From Tetmemena sp. SeJ-2015 (Eukaryota > Ciliophora > Spirotrichea > Sporadotrichida > Oxytrichidae), in the NCBI GenBank assembly GCA_027382625.1, contig JAJKFJ010021806.1, forward strand, positions 1 through 64,000: a stretch of 64,000 nt of DNA. The letters run 5' to 3'. This document shows, in pieces, positions 47,690 to 57,282 of this stretch. Both the position numbers and the translations under genes were made by a program. The notes under the pieces were generated by a model. The model ran no database searches. It was not told where the DNA came from and saw only the letters and a list, made by a program, of their open reading frames with translations. Each line of letters begins with the position of its first letter. The stretch's first letter is position 1.

Positions 47690-48426
47690 GTGAAAAATAC
47701 AATAATTTAACGGGATTAAATATTCTAGAAACGTAGTGGAACTATTAAATTTTGACATTCTACACTGCTGCCAATGAAGATCTTAGAAAGCACTTATCGT
47801 GAATGTATTATAGTTTTAGAATTAATTTTGAACCATAAAAAAATAGGTTTAATTCGTTTGGAAGTGTTAAATAGTGCCTAAAATAAATAGTTTTTTAGTT
47901 GAGATAATATACATATATATTGTTTAAAATATAGGGAATCCATTACATTAACACAATTCTAGTGTACTTTTAAAATTGGCAACGCTTAAAAGAGAATATA
48001 TGCCAAAGTACTAAACATAAACTTACCTAGAAATTCTTATTGAGGCGTACTGTATATCACTACTCACTGTATTTCCATAATTAAGCTACTTGTAAATGAC
48101 TATCTATTCCATTTCTAAATATGTCTTCGCATTCATACTCACTGCGTTTATGTTTGTACGAGGAATATCAATAGGATGAAGAAGAAGCAGAAGAAGAAGA
48201 TAAATTATGAATCGAATTAATGCAGATAGAGTTAACAAAAATTATTAGTTTTGTTCATTATCGATTCATGATGATGAATATGTGTTTTAAATATCCAGTT
48301 AGTCTGAGTTTAAAATAAAATAAAAATTCGCAATAATTATCCCTCATCCTTGTCTTATAATGAAAAAAAGCTCAATACTCACACAACATCTGATCCTAAC
48401 TAACAACTCAAATATGTTGATTCATG
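47690..48426. other. AT-rich spacer before the rearranged segment
   Basis: No gene seen. Contains a short GAA/GCA purine tract near 48180-48205. No similarity to copy A noticed, so this interval separates the two duplication copies. Confidence 0.5.
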
Positions 48427-48960
48427 AGTACGATCAATTTTAGAATTTCTCTGTAAGGGGTATTGAGGCTTCCCACAATAAGCTTTTGTGCATGAAATTC
48501 TTTGATTCTAGAATGAGTAAGCCTGGGCAAAGTAAGCATGTTAGGGATACTGCCATGGCATTCCTCCAATTAGTCTGTAATTCTTATGAGAAAAGTTGTT
48601 TTAACTCATCATCTTATTGTGGTTGAAAATTCGTGCAGCTTAATCATTCCTGTAAGGTGAAGGAGTCTTGTACTGGTTTTTGCATTGCTATACATTGAAA
48701 AATATAAAATTCTCATCATGCTGGTTACTTCCACCAGGTAGGCAGCAAGATTACAGCACCGTCTAAGTTTAGAATTTGATGCCTCTGTAATCTCAGGAGG
48801 ATACTTTCAAGAACGAGCCAGTTAAATTTGCGGCAAACATGGAGTTTGACTCCTGCTTGAGTCTACTTCATAAACATATTCAGTTGCTTGATATTTGATG
48901 AAGAAAAGGAACTTAGACTTAATTATATTGACATAGATGGGAATCCACTTAATATCTTTT
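48427..48960. pseudogene. Chimeric fragment: PUF N-terminal pieces fused to the 3' end of the TFKP-repeat gene
   Basis: 48427-48695 matches 38058-38335 (coding part of PUF, minus strand) with scattered substitutions. After a deletion, 48700-48738 matches 38490-38532, including the end of the PUF germline IES and its ATCA pointer. At about 48737 the text switches, at a shared GGTA, to 46019-46240, the C-terminal codons and 3' flank of the TFKP-repeat gene. No continuous frame spans the two parts, so it is a relic rather than a gene. Confidence 0.82.
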
Positions 48961-49150
48961 AAACTTTAAGAAATTATGTTAACTATTGCTATAAGCTTAA
49001 AGATTTAAACTAAATCCACTTCATTTTCACTAAGTCATGAGGTACACTTACTCGTTTAGGAAATTCCTCTGCGCCAAACTCAAAGTATGAATAAAGAAAT
49101 TGGAATATTAAAAAAGTTTAAATAATTAAATTTCTAAAGTAAGGAACAAC

Positions 49151-49904
49151 TCACTGTTGACAGATAGACTTGTACCTTAGGCAGATTCTATCTGAGCCTA
49201 AGTTTTGAACTGAGTGATCAAGTTTTGCTAGAGTAGCTTTTCGAGGATACCATTGAAATGTGGGTAATTTTAAAATAAAATTTTCCCCAGTAAGAGTCTC
49301 TAGTTTTAGGGAGCTTATTTTTTAAAATATTCTTTTAAGATTCTTAATTAAAATCGAATTTTAGATGCCACCCATAGCTTTTTCTTTAGCTAATCGGGAG
49401 TTAGGAAATCTCTAGAGAGCTCTTCTAGCAGGAATCTAAGAATTTCAACCTCGTACAATTTCAATTTGAGAAGCTTTTTTATAAGAACAAAGATAAAAAT
49501 TGAATCTGGTCGACAGACCCAGGCACTACTCTGATATCGAAATTGAAGTGTTGCATTCTTGTTGTCAAGTCGTTTTCATTCTCCGAGAGCTGTGCAGAAT
49601 TGTTAAAAATAATATTTATATATATTCTGAGGATCGCCTTCACTTTCATTCCTTGCTAGGATTCTTGCATAGACCTCCAAGGCAATCTTTTTCAATAACA
49701 AATTTAAATTAATTTCAAGCCCTCGTTTTCAGATTTGAGGCAGAGCTCTAGAAACTTCTGATCCTTTTCAAGCATTTGCTAGAGTCAAATTAAGTAAATA
49801 TTTATTTAGAGGCCAATCCTATGCATATCAATAACACTCTATCATAGCAAAGCAGTCTCCTCATCAAGTGGTACGCGTGATATTTTGAGAAGCAATTACT
49901 TCAT
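49151..49904 (-). pseudogene. Diverged copy B of the minus-strand duplicated gene
   Basis: From ATG 49904: MKQLLLKISRVPLDEETALL, parallel to copy A (MKSILQKMALIQIPLDKETS), then TGA. Homology continues in changing frames (KFLELCLKSENEGLKLI, LLEELSRDFLTPD, QNLITQFKTQAQIESAQG). The breaks may be decay or unrecognised IESs. End placed at the TGA near 49151. Confidence 0.55.
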
Positions 49905-49985
49905 CACTATTTCCAATGGAATCTAACTTCTTGCATTCTGATGAATAAGTGAAGTTATTATAAATTCAAAATTTAATTTAAGGAT

Positions 49986-50271
49986 ATGGAGAATATAAAT
50001 CCGAATTTGACCTAGGTACATTTTCACTTTCTTTTATTGAACTAAATATAGGCTGCCCTTCCTAGAAATAATGTGCTAGAAAAGGATGACAAGCCAAACA
50101 CTCCTGAGGAGACTAATTATTTTGATATTTTTAAGAGAATAAGCGAAGCTCGAGCCAGCAAGAAAATTGTAAGGAATAGACTCAATTGAAACAAATTTAG
50201 AACCTGCACGCTCACCCATGGAAATTTTGAATATAGATCAGATTTAAATGATTTATTTTAGCAAGAGTTGA
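49986..50271 (+). CDS. Small unrecognised protein, duplicated gene copy B
   Basis: ATG 49986: MENINPNLTQ, a 36 nt GT-AG intron, AALPRNNVLEKDDKPNTPEE, IFKRISEARASKK. An ATTG direct repeat (about 50166 and 50185) whose removal gives KIETNLEPARSPMEILNID matches copy A; stop TGA 50269-50271. The junction is tentative (a GT-AG intron is an alternative). Confidence 0.5.
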
Positions 50272-50774
50272 GGTTTATATCTATTCAAAGCATATTTAGA
50301 GTATTTTTAGCGACTTTTCTCAGGTCTGCAGATAGATTTCAAGATACTTGTAATCCTAATATTTTATCAATAAAATTTTGTATTGATTTTAAACACTTCC
50401 TCATCCTAAAATGAATGATGCGTTGAACCAAGCTTTAGGATGCCTTTTGGATTCCTTTGATCCCATACATTTTTATAGCGCGTCCCTTCTAATCGGGCAA
50501 AATTTGTCTAACGTAGACGGAATAGGATTAAATCCATTAATATTTACTCAATCGGAGGTGTCTACTAGTCGGAGATTAGTGTCAACTGAAGCATACTGAG
50601 ATTTCTAGGGTTTCACTTGCCTGTATTGGCTGGAAAGTTTCCAATGATTTGTTTCTCATATTTAATTTATCAATCATTGATTACTTATTGATATTCATCC
50701 TATATTATCTCATAGGTAGAACTGAAGAGATTAAACTTTAAATTCACTAAATTTTTTTTCATTTGACTAAATCT
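50272..50774. other. Spacer; nothing convincing
   Basis: A 62-codon ATG frame at 50411-50599 has no TAA/TAG glutamine and no recognisable features; I treat it as chance. The rest is AT-rich. Confidence 0.5.
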
Positions 50775-51974
50775 TCAAATCAAAGTAGCAGTGTTAAGTT
50801 TGGTGCAAGTCTCTTCTAGCAATCAATTAAATTTTTTAACAAATTAAGATGTATACTGTTTAATTTGAATGAGAGGAGAGTCTCCTCGCTACTTTCTCTT
50901 TCTCTCTTCTCGCTCTCAAGCTCTGACTTTATTCTGTTGACCATGTCCTTAGCAGTTCTAAAATTGACTCCTCAGTTTCCTCTCTGGCTTTCTTCTCCCC
51001 TAAATTGCCTCACTAGTTTTTGGCTCTCGTCATTAATTCTCTTTATCATTGTGTTATCCTGTTCCTCCCTCTCATTTGATTCAGTTCTGATTTCCTCTTG
51101 GAGTTTAGGGAAGTCATTCTAACAACCTATTTAAGATTCAATAACTTACTTCAAGCAGTTTTCAAGGTGCTCGATGTTCTCGTATCTGGTCTTTGACTCT
51201 CTGGCGATATCAGTCCTGAGCGAGTTGACTTTGCCGTCTATCATGGCTAGCATTCGCTTCTCTAGCTCTTTTCGAGACTATACAATTCAAAATTAAAACC
51301 TCTCTTACTTGGGCCTCTTGATCAAAGCGCTCGAACACTTTCTACTCGAGAGACTTGATTTCCTGAGCTTTAATGTTGCCAGCTCTTCCTTGAACTGACG
51401 ATCCTCCTCAATTAGGGAGTTTATCATGTTAATCTATAGCCAAAAAATTTAGACAAGCAGCATGATTGTAGTAAGTCTTACCTGTTCTTTGAATTCGTTG
51501 AACTTTTTGGAGAACTTGTCCTGCACAGAGTTGATGCTTCCATCGATGGTCATCAATCTGGAGTCAAGCACTTCTAGTTACCCTGCTTGCTTCTGACTCT
51601 CGTTTTAATCGTACTAAAAATATTCAATATCAATACAGAGGAGAATTTAAAGCTCGCATGAGGAAGCAACTTACTAGATCCTGTGGTCTGAGTTAGGCCT
51701 AGCTCTTATTGTACTTTATTAAGCTAAAACAATAATTAGATTATGGGGGGGGGAAACAAAATTTTTTAAAAATAAAAATTTAAAATTTACTTACGAGAGC
51801 CAACAGAGTAGTTTGAATTTCTATTGCCCTGTCCTCCATAGGGAGAAGTAGGCTGCTGCATGATGTTCTAGATTGGTTGGAGTGCTGTGGTATTCATCTG
51901 CGACTAATTAGCATATTCAAAATACAACAATAGGCTCAAATTTATGGATATTGCTGCTGGAAGTAGTTTTTCAT
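50775..51974 (-). CDS. SF-assemblin family protein (striated rootlet fibre)
   Basis: ATG 51974: MKNYFQQQYPQI, a Q/N/P-rich head, then the assemblin rod: LDSRLMTIDGSINSVQDKFS, INMINSLIEEDRQFKEELA, SRKELEKRMLAMIDGKVNSL, RTDIARESKTRYENIEHLE, ETEESILELL, MVNRIKSELESEKRERESSE, and after an IES the typical end ETLLSLLEETCTKLNTATLI, TGA 50777-50775. Several short GT-AG introns, one (51724-51794) with a run of nine C on the coding strand. Two single-base breaks remain (near 51380 and 50955). SF-assemblins form non-contractile fibres at basal bodies. Confidence 0.85.
50821..50867. other. IES, 47 bp, pointer AAT (ATT on gene strand)
   Basis: AAT at 50821-50823 recurs at 50868-50870. Removal joins SSEETLLS to LLEETCTKL, the conserved C-terminus of SF-assemblin. 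The insert is over 80 percent A/T. Confidence 0.78.
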
Positions 51975-52253
51975 ATTGTTAGTTATTTTAATTTGAATTA
52001 ATTATAAGTTAACAACTCAAATTAATTATAAGCGGCTCTCCATTAAGCACACCTTAATCTACACATAAATTATTTACTGGGATTAATTATAATGAGACCG
52101 AATGAGATAATGAGTGGAATGAGATGAGTTTATATGATTAGAAATTAAGTTAAATAGTGATCAACAGAGAAGAAAAGCCAGTAAGTTCCCTTTAAAGAGG
52201 CCTGTCTCGTCTATTGTTCGTGTTCTATACTCATTCACTAAAATTAAAGCTAC

Positions 52254-52591
52254 TCAAAATCTTTGACTCTAAAAAGATGGATGTGATTGTCTGGAGTACT
52301 TTCTGGGATCGATGACTTGATGCTCTCTGTTGACTCTGTCCACGTACTCCTGGGTGTAGTTGTGTGAGTCGCGCTCTTGCTATCTTCTCATGGAGCTGTG
52401 GACTTTTCTGAAGTCGGGGGGCACCACATCTCGTAGGCGTAGAGCTGATCGGGGCAGCGGAACTTATTGTGATTCTCCTGCTGGTCCACGCATTCGAAGA
52501 GGGTGTCGCGAGCCTCGAAGCAGAGTTTCTTGTTCCAAGTATAGGTGAAGTTATTGCTGAGGGCGTAGAGGTGGTCGTCTCCGAATTCCAT
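52254..52591 (-). CDS. COX6B/COA6-like CHCH protein (mitochondrial)
   Basis: ATG 52591: MEFGDDHLYALSNNFTYTWN, then CFEARDTLFEC (C-x9-C) and CPDQLYAYEMWC (C-x10-C) followed by PPDFRKVHSSMRR and SHNYTQEYVDRVNREHQ, TGA 52256-52254. The C-x9-C/C-x10-C pair is the COX6B/COA6 pattern of intermembrane-space proteins imported through the Mia40 route. One base is missing in the C6 run at 52416-52421 (WCPP-DF), with no pointer, so I read it as a homopolymer sequence error. About 110 residues; alternative: another CHCH subunit such as a complex I component. Confidence 0.75.
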
Positions 52592-52751
52592 TTCACTCGA
52601 TTAAAATATTCCAATTATTTATTTCTCTCCTGCTCATTAACATTAGAGAGAGAGATAATATAACAAGGAGGGAGTGATTCAATCTTTAATCGAGTGCGAA
52701 TGACGGAATAGATAAAAAATATTATAACCACGCTATAATAGACAAGCAATT

Positions 52752-53076
52752 ATGTCAGAGGTGCAAGAGTCTGCTGAAGCAGGTTAGGAACTCATTCAAA
52801 AGCTAGGAGTCTTCTTCCTAAGCTCCATCTTTGGAGCAGGCACCTACACAGTTGCTAAGAACTAATCTTACTATATAATAATTTATTAAGAGGCTTCTCA
52901 AGCAGAAAAGATAACAGGAGAAGGAAATTAAAGAGGAAGAGGCCAAGAAAATAAAGGAGCAGATATTCCAAAATCTATCAGGCATCTAGGACTAATTCCT
53001 GGAGAAGCATTCGCAAAGACTCATGGAACTGGTCGCCTAGAGATAAGAGTAAAGTGTTTTCAGTACTTATAAATGA
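52752..53076 (+). CDS. Small single-span membrane protein with helical tail
   Basis: ATG 52752: MSEVQESAEAGQELIQKLG, a membrane span (VFFLSSIFGAGTYTVAK), and after IES removal a charged coil (RLLKQKRQQEKEIKEEEAKK ... EKHSQRLMELVAQRQEQ) to TGA 53074-53076. About 97 residues. It could be a small mitochondrial or ER membrane factor; no family recognised. Confidence 0.7.
52857..52887. other. IES, 31 bp, pointer AAGA
   Basis: AAGA at 52857-52860 recurs at 52888-52891. Removal gives GTT GCT AAG AGG CTT CTC (TVAKRLLKQKR), linking membrane span to helical tail in frame. Confidence 0.8.
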
Positions 53077-53132
53077 TAACTTTGAAAAATCTCACTTTTA
53101 ATCCTAATTAAACATTGTTTATAGTCTAGCTG

Positions 53133-54780
53133 ATGAGTTGCTGGAGTCAACTGAAGTTAAGATATGCAAAGTCAACCACATCAGAGATTTTTTCTAAAAT
53201 GTCAAAGCCATCGAATCACCTCTCACTGAAAAATCAGCTAGCTCATCTTCAGTCCCCTAAGCATTTCCTACCTGTAAGTAGAACAAAATCCTCATTACAG
53301 TTGAGCACCAATTTTCAAGCAAAGTTTTAACTAAACTTTCATTACAGGTTGAATCGTTTGTGAGGGAGGGAACTTTTGTGTTGCAAGAGAAATTCTACAC
53401 AGATACTCTAGAGTTGGAATCTTCACTCAAGTTCCACAGAGCAGGTGCAAGATCGACTGTATACTTTGAACCAGAGGACGTCAGAGCAGCTATAGTGACA
53501 TGTGGAGGCCTCTGTCCTGGACTTAACGTTGTGATCAGATCTCTAGTTACTTGCCTGTATCATGACTACAAAGTTGACAAAATTTGGGGAGTGAAGTGGG
53601 GTTACAGAGGCTTCTATGAGGATTACCCAGCAAACTGGGTTGAACTCAATCCTCAAAATGTCAATGGCATTTAAAACCTTGGAGGTACCATTCTAGGTTC
53701 TTCAAGAGGAGGATTCGACGCTTAGAAGATCATAGATGCTCTCTTGCAAATGAAGATCAATTAACTCTACTTGGTTGGAGGAGATGGAACCCATAGAGGT
53801 ATTCAAGCCCTTTAGAAAGAGCTAAGAGCTCAGAACTGCCAAATCTCAATTGTGGGAATCCCTAAAACTGTTGACAACGATATCCCCTTCATCGATAGAT
53901 CTTTTGGATTCTAAACTGCTTGCGAAGAGGCTGTTAAGTTCATCAATGCTGCTAATGTGGAAGCTGAAGCTGCAGAGTATGGAGTAGGCATAGTCAAACT
54001 AATGGGAAGATACTGTGGATACATCGCAGTTGCCTCCTCACTAGCTAGTAGAGATGTGAATATTTGCTTGATCCCAGAAGTTCATTTCTAACTAGAGGGT
54101 CCTGATGGAGTTTATGAAGCAATCATTGAAAGAGCTAAGGTAAAGGGTCACTGCGTTGTAGTAATTGCAGAAGGAGCTGAGGATGGACTTCTCCCTGAAG
54201 AAAAATCTAAGATAAGAGAGAGACTTGGAATCAAGGAAGATATCAAGGATGAAAGCGGCAACGTCAAAAGTATGGACTTAGGTGCTTACATTATTGTATG
54301 TTATACATCAAGTCAGACGTGGCAAAGTATGCAACAGAGAAGCACAATGTAAAGCTGACAGTGAAGTATCTTGATCCTATGTACGCCATCAGATCTGTTA
54401 AAGCCAATTGTGATGACACTGTGCTCTGTTCAAGACTGGGATATGTGGCAGGTCACGGAGTCATGGCAGGTTACACTGATTTCTCAGTAGGCCTTGTGAG
54501 AGACGAGCCAGTCATGATCCCAATCGACATTTTGGTGGACGCAGGTTCCAAGAAAATGAAGCGAAAAGACTACGAATGGCAAAGACTCATATCCTCAACT
54601 GGCCAGCCTAACTTCCTTTCACCAGAGAACTACGTCAAAGTCATCTCCCAAGAGAAAGGAGAAGATTTAAAGAGGAAAGAGCTACTCATGAAAATAAAGT
54701 ACAAGGCACTCGAAAAGGGAACAAAAGTATTCAATCCCAAGAGACTCAGCTCCTTCAAATAAGAAAACCATCACGATTGA
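53133..54780 (+). CDS. PFK: ATP-dependent 6-phosphofructokinase
   Basis: Landmarks: [15 protein letters not shown] (nucleotide-binding glycines), [27 protein letters not shown] (GGDGT, the ATP-type residue rather than the PPi-type GGDD), [18 protein letters not shown] (substrate/catalytic PKTVDND), [13 protein letters not shown] (MGR motif), CLIPEVHF, and [10 protein letters not shown] ... [10 protein letters not shown]. Stop TGA 54778-54780. Long form with extra N- and C-terminal parts as in plant/protist PFKs. The N-terminus is uncertain: frame 2 ([20 protein letters not shown]) looks homologous, while an ATG frame splices through GT-AG 53274-53347. A 17 bp IES lies at 54287-54303. Catalyses the committed step of glycolysis. 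Confidence 0.92.
54287..54303. other. IES, 17 bp, pointer TACAT
   Basis: TACAT at 54287-54291 recurs at 54304-54308. Removal gives GGT GCT TAC ATC AAG TCA GAC ([12 protein letters not shown]), as expected in this PFK family; retained, the frame shifts. Confidence 0.85.
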
Positions 54781-54919
54781 ACTCCAAATCGTTGGTTATT
54801 TAATTTAAACTTAATCATAACTCTATAGTGATAAGCCAAAATAAGATTCAATTTGCAATAACACAATTTAGATTAATTCTTGATAATACTCTTCACTCAT
54901 AGTTAACACATACTGATTC

Positions 54920-56339
54920 TCAAACATTAAGAGTTGCACTCAAGTTCCTGTGTTAGTCAGAAAGCGCAGTCTTGAGTTTCTTTAATGCCTCAATCTGAGA
55001 GCTCATCTTCTTCCTCTCTTCTTCTGTTTCGTACTGCAATTTCTTGGTCCTGAGTTCGAACATTTGAATGTTCTGAATTTCAGTTTCCAGCACCTGCATC
55101 TCCAATTTCTTGGTCTCTACTGTTGCCTGGTAGTTCTCAAACTTCTTGCCGTTGTCGTTCATGTCGTCCTTCACCTAGTCAAACTTGCGCATGAAGTCAT
55201 TGATCTTGCCAGTGAGTTCACCTACGTTCTCTGCAGCTTTTTGGAATGCTTGTTTAGCTCCCTCAGCCTCCTTGAGGACTTAAGTGATACCGCCTTCGAT
55301 CTTGGTCTTTATCTTCTTCTCTACATCCAACCACGACCTTGCGATGCTCATCCATCTTCAACTGATAGAGTGCTTCCTTCTTCTTGTAGTCTGTGATAGC
55401 CTCCTAGATCTTCATCCTAATGGCTTGGTTCTACTCCAGTTCTAGTTGACGCTTTGCTTCTGCACTTCAAGTTCTTGAGTGACTTCCTTCATCTGATCTG
55501 AAAAATTCTGAGCTAACTTTTGACGCTCTGACTTCTCCTCGTCAGAGCATCTGCTCATGCTTCAGGTACAGATCAGAGTTCTTCTATAGAAGTCCCTTTG
55601 AAAGTGAAGCGAGCATGTTCTTCTTTCCCAGGTTCTTGCCAATGTCATCTCTGATCTTTCCAATGATCTTCTCCTGCTCGCTTATCACGAGCTGCTTGCC
55701 TAACTAAGATTTCTACTGCTTTGCTATCTCATTGATCGACTTAGCTATCTTATCTCTGAGAGCCTTCAAGCTCTGTGCCTTGTTGGCGGAGGTTGCAAAG
55801 GCGTTGAACAAGTCTTCAACCTCAGTGGCATCCTTGCGCAACAACTTCTCAATTCTCTTGCCCTCTTCCTTCTCTCTTTTCTCCCACTCGCGCTTCCTCT
55901 CCTCTGAGAATCTAAAGTATTTGTAAATATAGATCAATGGTTAACTTACTGGACCTCAGGCTGTGAGAGAGAAGCCTCGTCTGCGTCAAAGTCTTTAATG
56001 AAGTTGGTGTAGATCTACTACTACATGGCCTTGTATTGATCTGCTTTCTCTTCTGGAGTGAGATGAGGCTCGTTGCTAACCTCTTGCACTTCCTCCTCCT
56101 TGGTGATGGTCGTGATCATGATCATGATTGTGGTCGTCTCCTCCACAGCCCACATCATGACTTTAAGTAGTTTGCGCTTCTTACTGCTGCTTCTGATTTT
56201 GCTTCTTGTTCTTCTTATTGTTATTCTTGGAAGAAGTTGCTTCGACTGAGATGCTTGCAACAGATGATTATGTGGTTGCAGTGCTGGCAGTCTATGATTG
56301 AGATTGTTGCTGCTTGTTCTACTTTTTGTTTTTGCCCAT
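54920..56339 (-). CDS. Taxilin-family coiled-coil protein
   Basis: ATG 56339: MGKNKKQNKQQQSQSQTAST, a K/N/Q-rich head, a His/Asp cluster (DDHNHDHDHDHH), then after a one-base break EVSNEPHLTPEEKADQYKAM and a long coil: FSEERKREWEKREKEEGKRI, ANKAQSLKALRDKIAKSINE, LSKGLLQKNSDLYLKHEQML, ERQKLAQNFSDQMKEVTQEL, VLKEAEGAKQAFQKAAENVG, DDMNDNGKKFENYQATVETK, ending KKLKTALSDQHRNLSATLNV at TGA 54922-54920. The RGLLQKN and NGKKFENYQ stretches match taxilin organisation (syntaxin and ribosome-associated coiled coils). A GT-AG intron of 37 nt separates QPEVQ from FSEER. Frame breaks near 55330 and 55460-55540 remain. Confidence 0.72.
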
Positions 56340-56492
56340 AGTATATTGGTCTCTTATAAATTTGAATTTGATAATTTATAATCCTCTCCCACTTCTACTC
56401 CTTAAGTTACCTCCTCTGAAGAATCTGAGGAGCAAAGAAGAAGAATAAAGTTTTAGAAATTAATAAAAACCAAAAGGGAAGACAAAAAAAAC

Positions 56493-57167
56493 ATGTCAGG
56501 CGGAGAATACAAGTACGTGCACACTTCTTACGATAACCAGGACGAGATATACATCGACAGCTCGCAAGAGCGCATGGAATTCAGCCTTACTAAGGGCGTA
56601 AAAATTTGGATGGCGTTCAACAGAGAGTTCTACTTCTGTGCTAAGCTCATTTCTACACTTATTGCAAGCAGCTATCTCACAGTCACTATAATCCTCTACC
56701 AAGAGTAGTCAGAAAAGGCAGAGATCACTTAGCAGAATAGAGACATAGAGAAGTAACTGCTGCTGCTTTTGGCTGTTGTGCATGGGCTTAATTTGGTAGC
56801 GGTGACATTTGATTATCTTGGCTTTATCTTCAAGAACTTCACTTTCTATGGATTCAAGTGTGTGATTGATGTACCCTCCATCATCATTGCAATAGTAGTA
56901 CAGATAATATTCTTCAAAACACTCATTCAAAGCAGCAACTCTAATAAAGATAGCTAAGAAACTGCTTACTAACTAGATGAGGGAGTAAAGAGTTGGCTAT
57001 TGTGCGAGGTGATAACTATGTATGTGATGGGTGCATTATGGCTAGCCCTCAACATCTACATCTATTGCACAGTTCACTCCTCCAAATTTCAATACACTTA
57101 CTATTTGAGTCTCAGAGGTTAGGATATAGATGAAGATGATGAGTTTAAGAGCAAGTATTACAATTGA
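56493..57167 (+). CDS. Four-span membrane protein, unrecognised
   Basis: Uninterrupted from ATG 56493 to TGA 57165-57167, 224 residues. Hydrophobic spans: FYFCAKLISTLIASSYLTVT, LLLLLAVVHGLNLVAVTF, CVIDVPSIIIAIVVQIIFFK and WLLCEVITMYVMGALWLALN. Cytosolic ends are hydrophilic (MSGGEYKYVHTSYDNQDEIY; DIDEDDEFKSKYYN). In-frame TAG/TAA Gln codons confirm the code. No family motif seen. Confidence 0.72.
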
Positions 57168-57282
57168 TTTATTGATTTGCTCGACTTCAAACTACTCTTT
57201 AATTCTAGAATACCTTATCTCTGCTCTTATAGTTAGAGGGTAAATAATAATTATTATTAGTATATAGTAAAGAGTGCATTAA

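Larger units (their letters stand above)
48737..50271. repeat. Segmental duplication, copy B
   Basis: Matches copy A (46019-47565) in the same order: 3' end of the TFKP gene, minus-strand gene, divergent small plus-strand gene. Divergence is low in the first part and higher towards the right. Confidence 0.78.
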
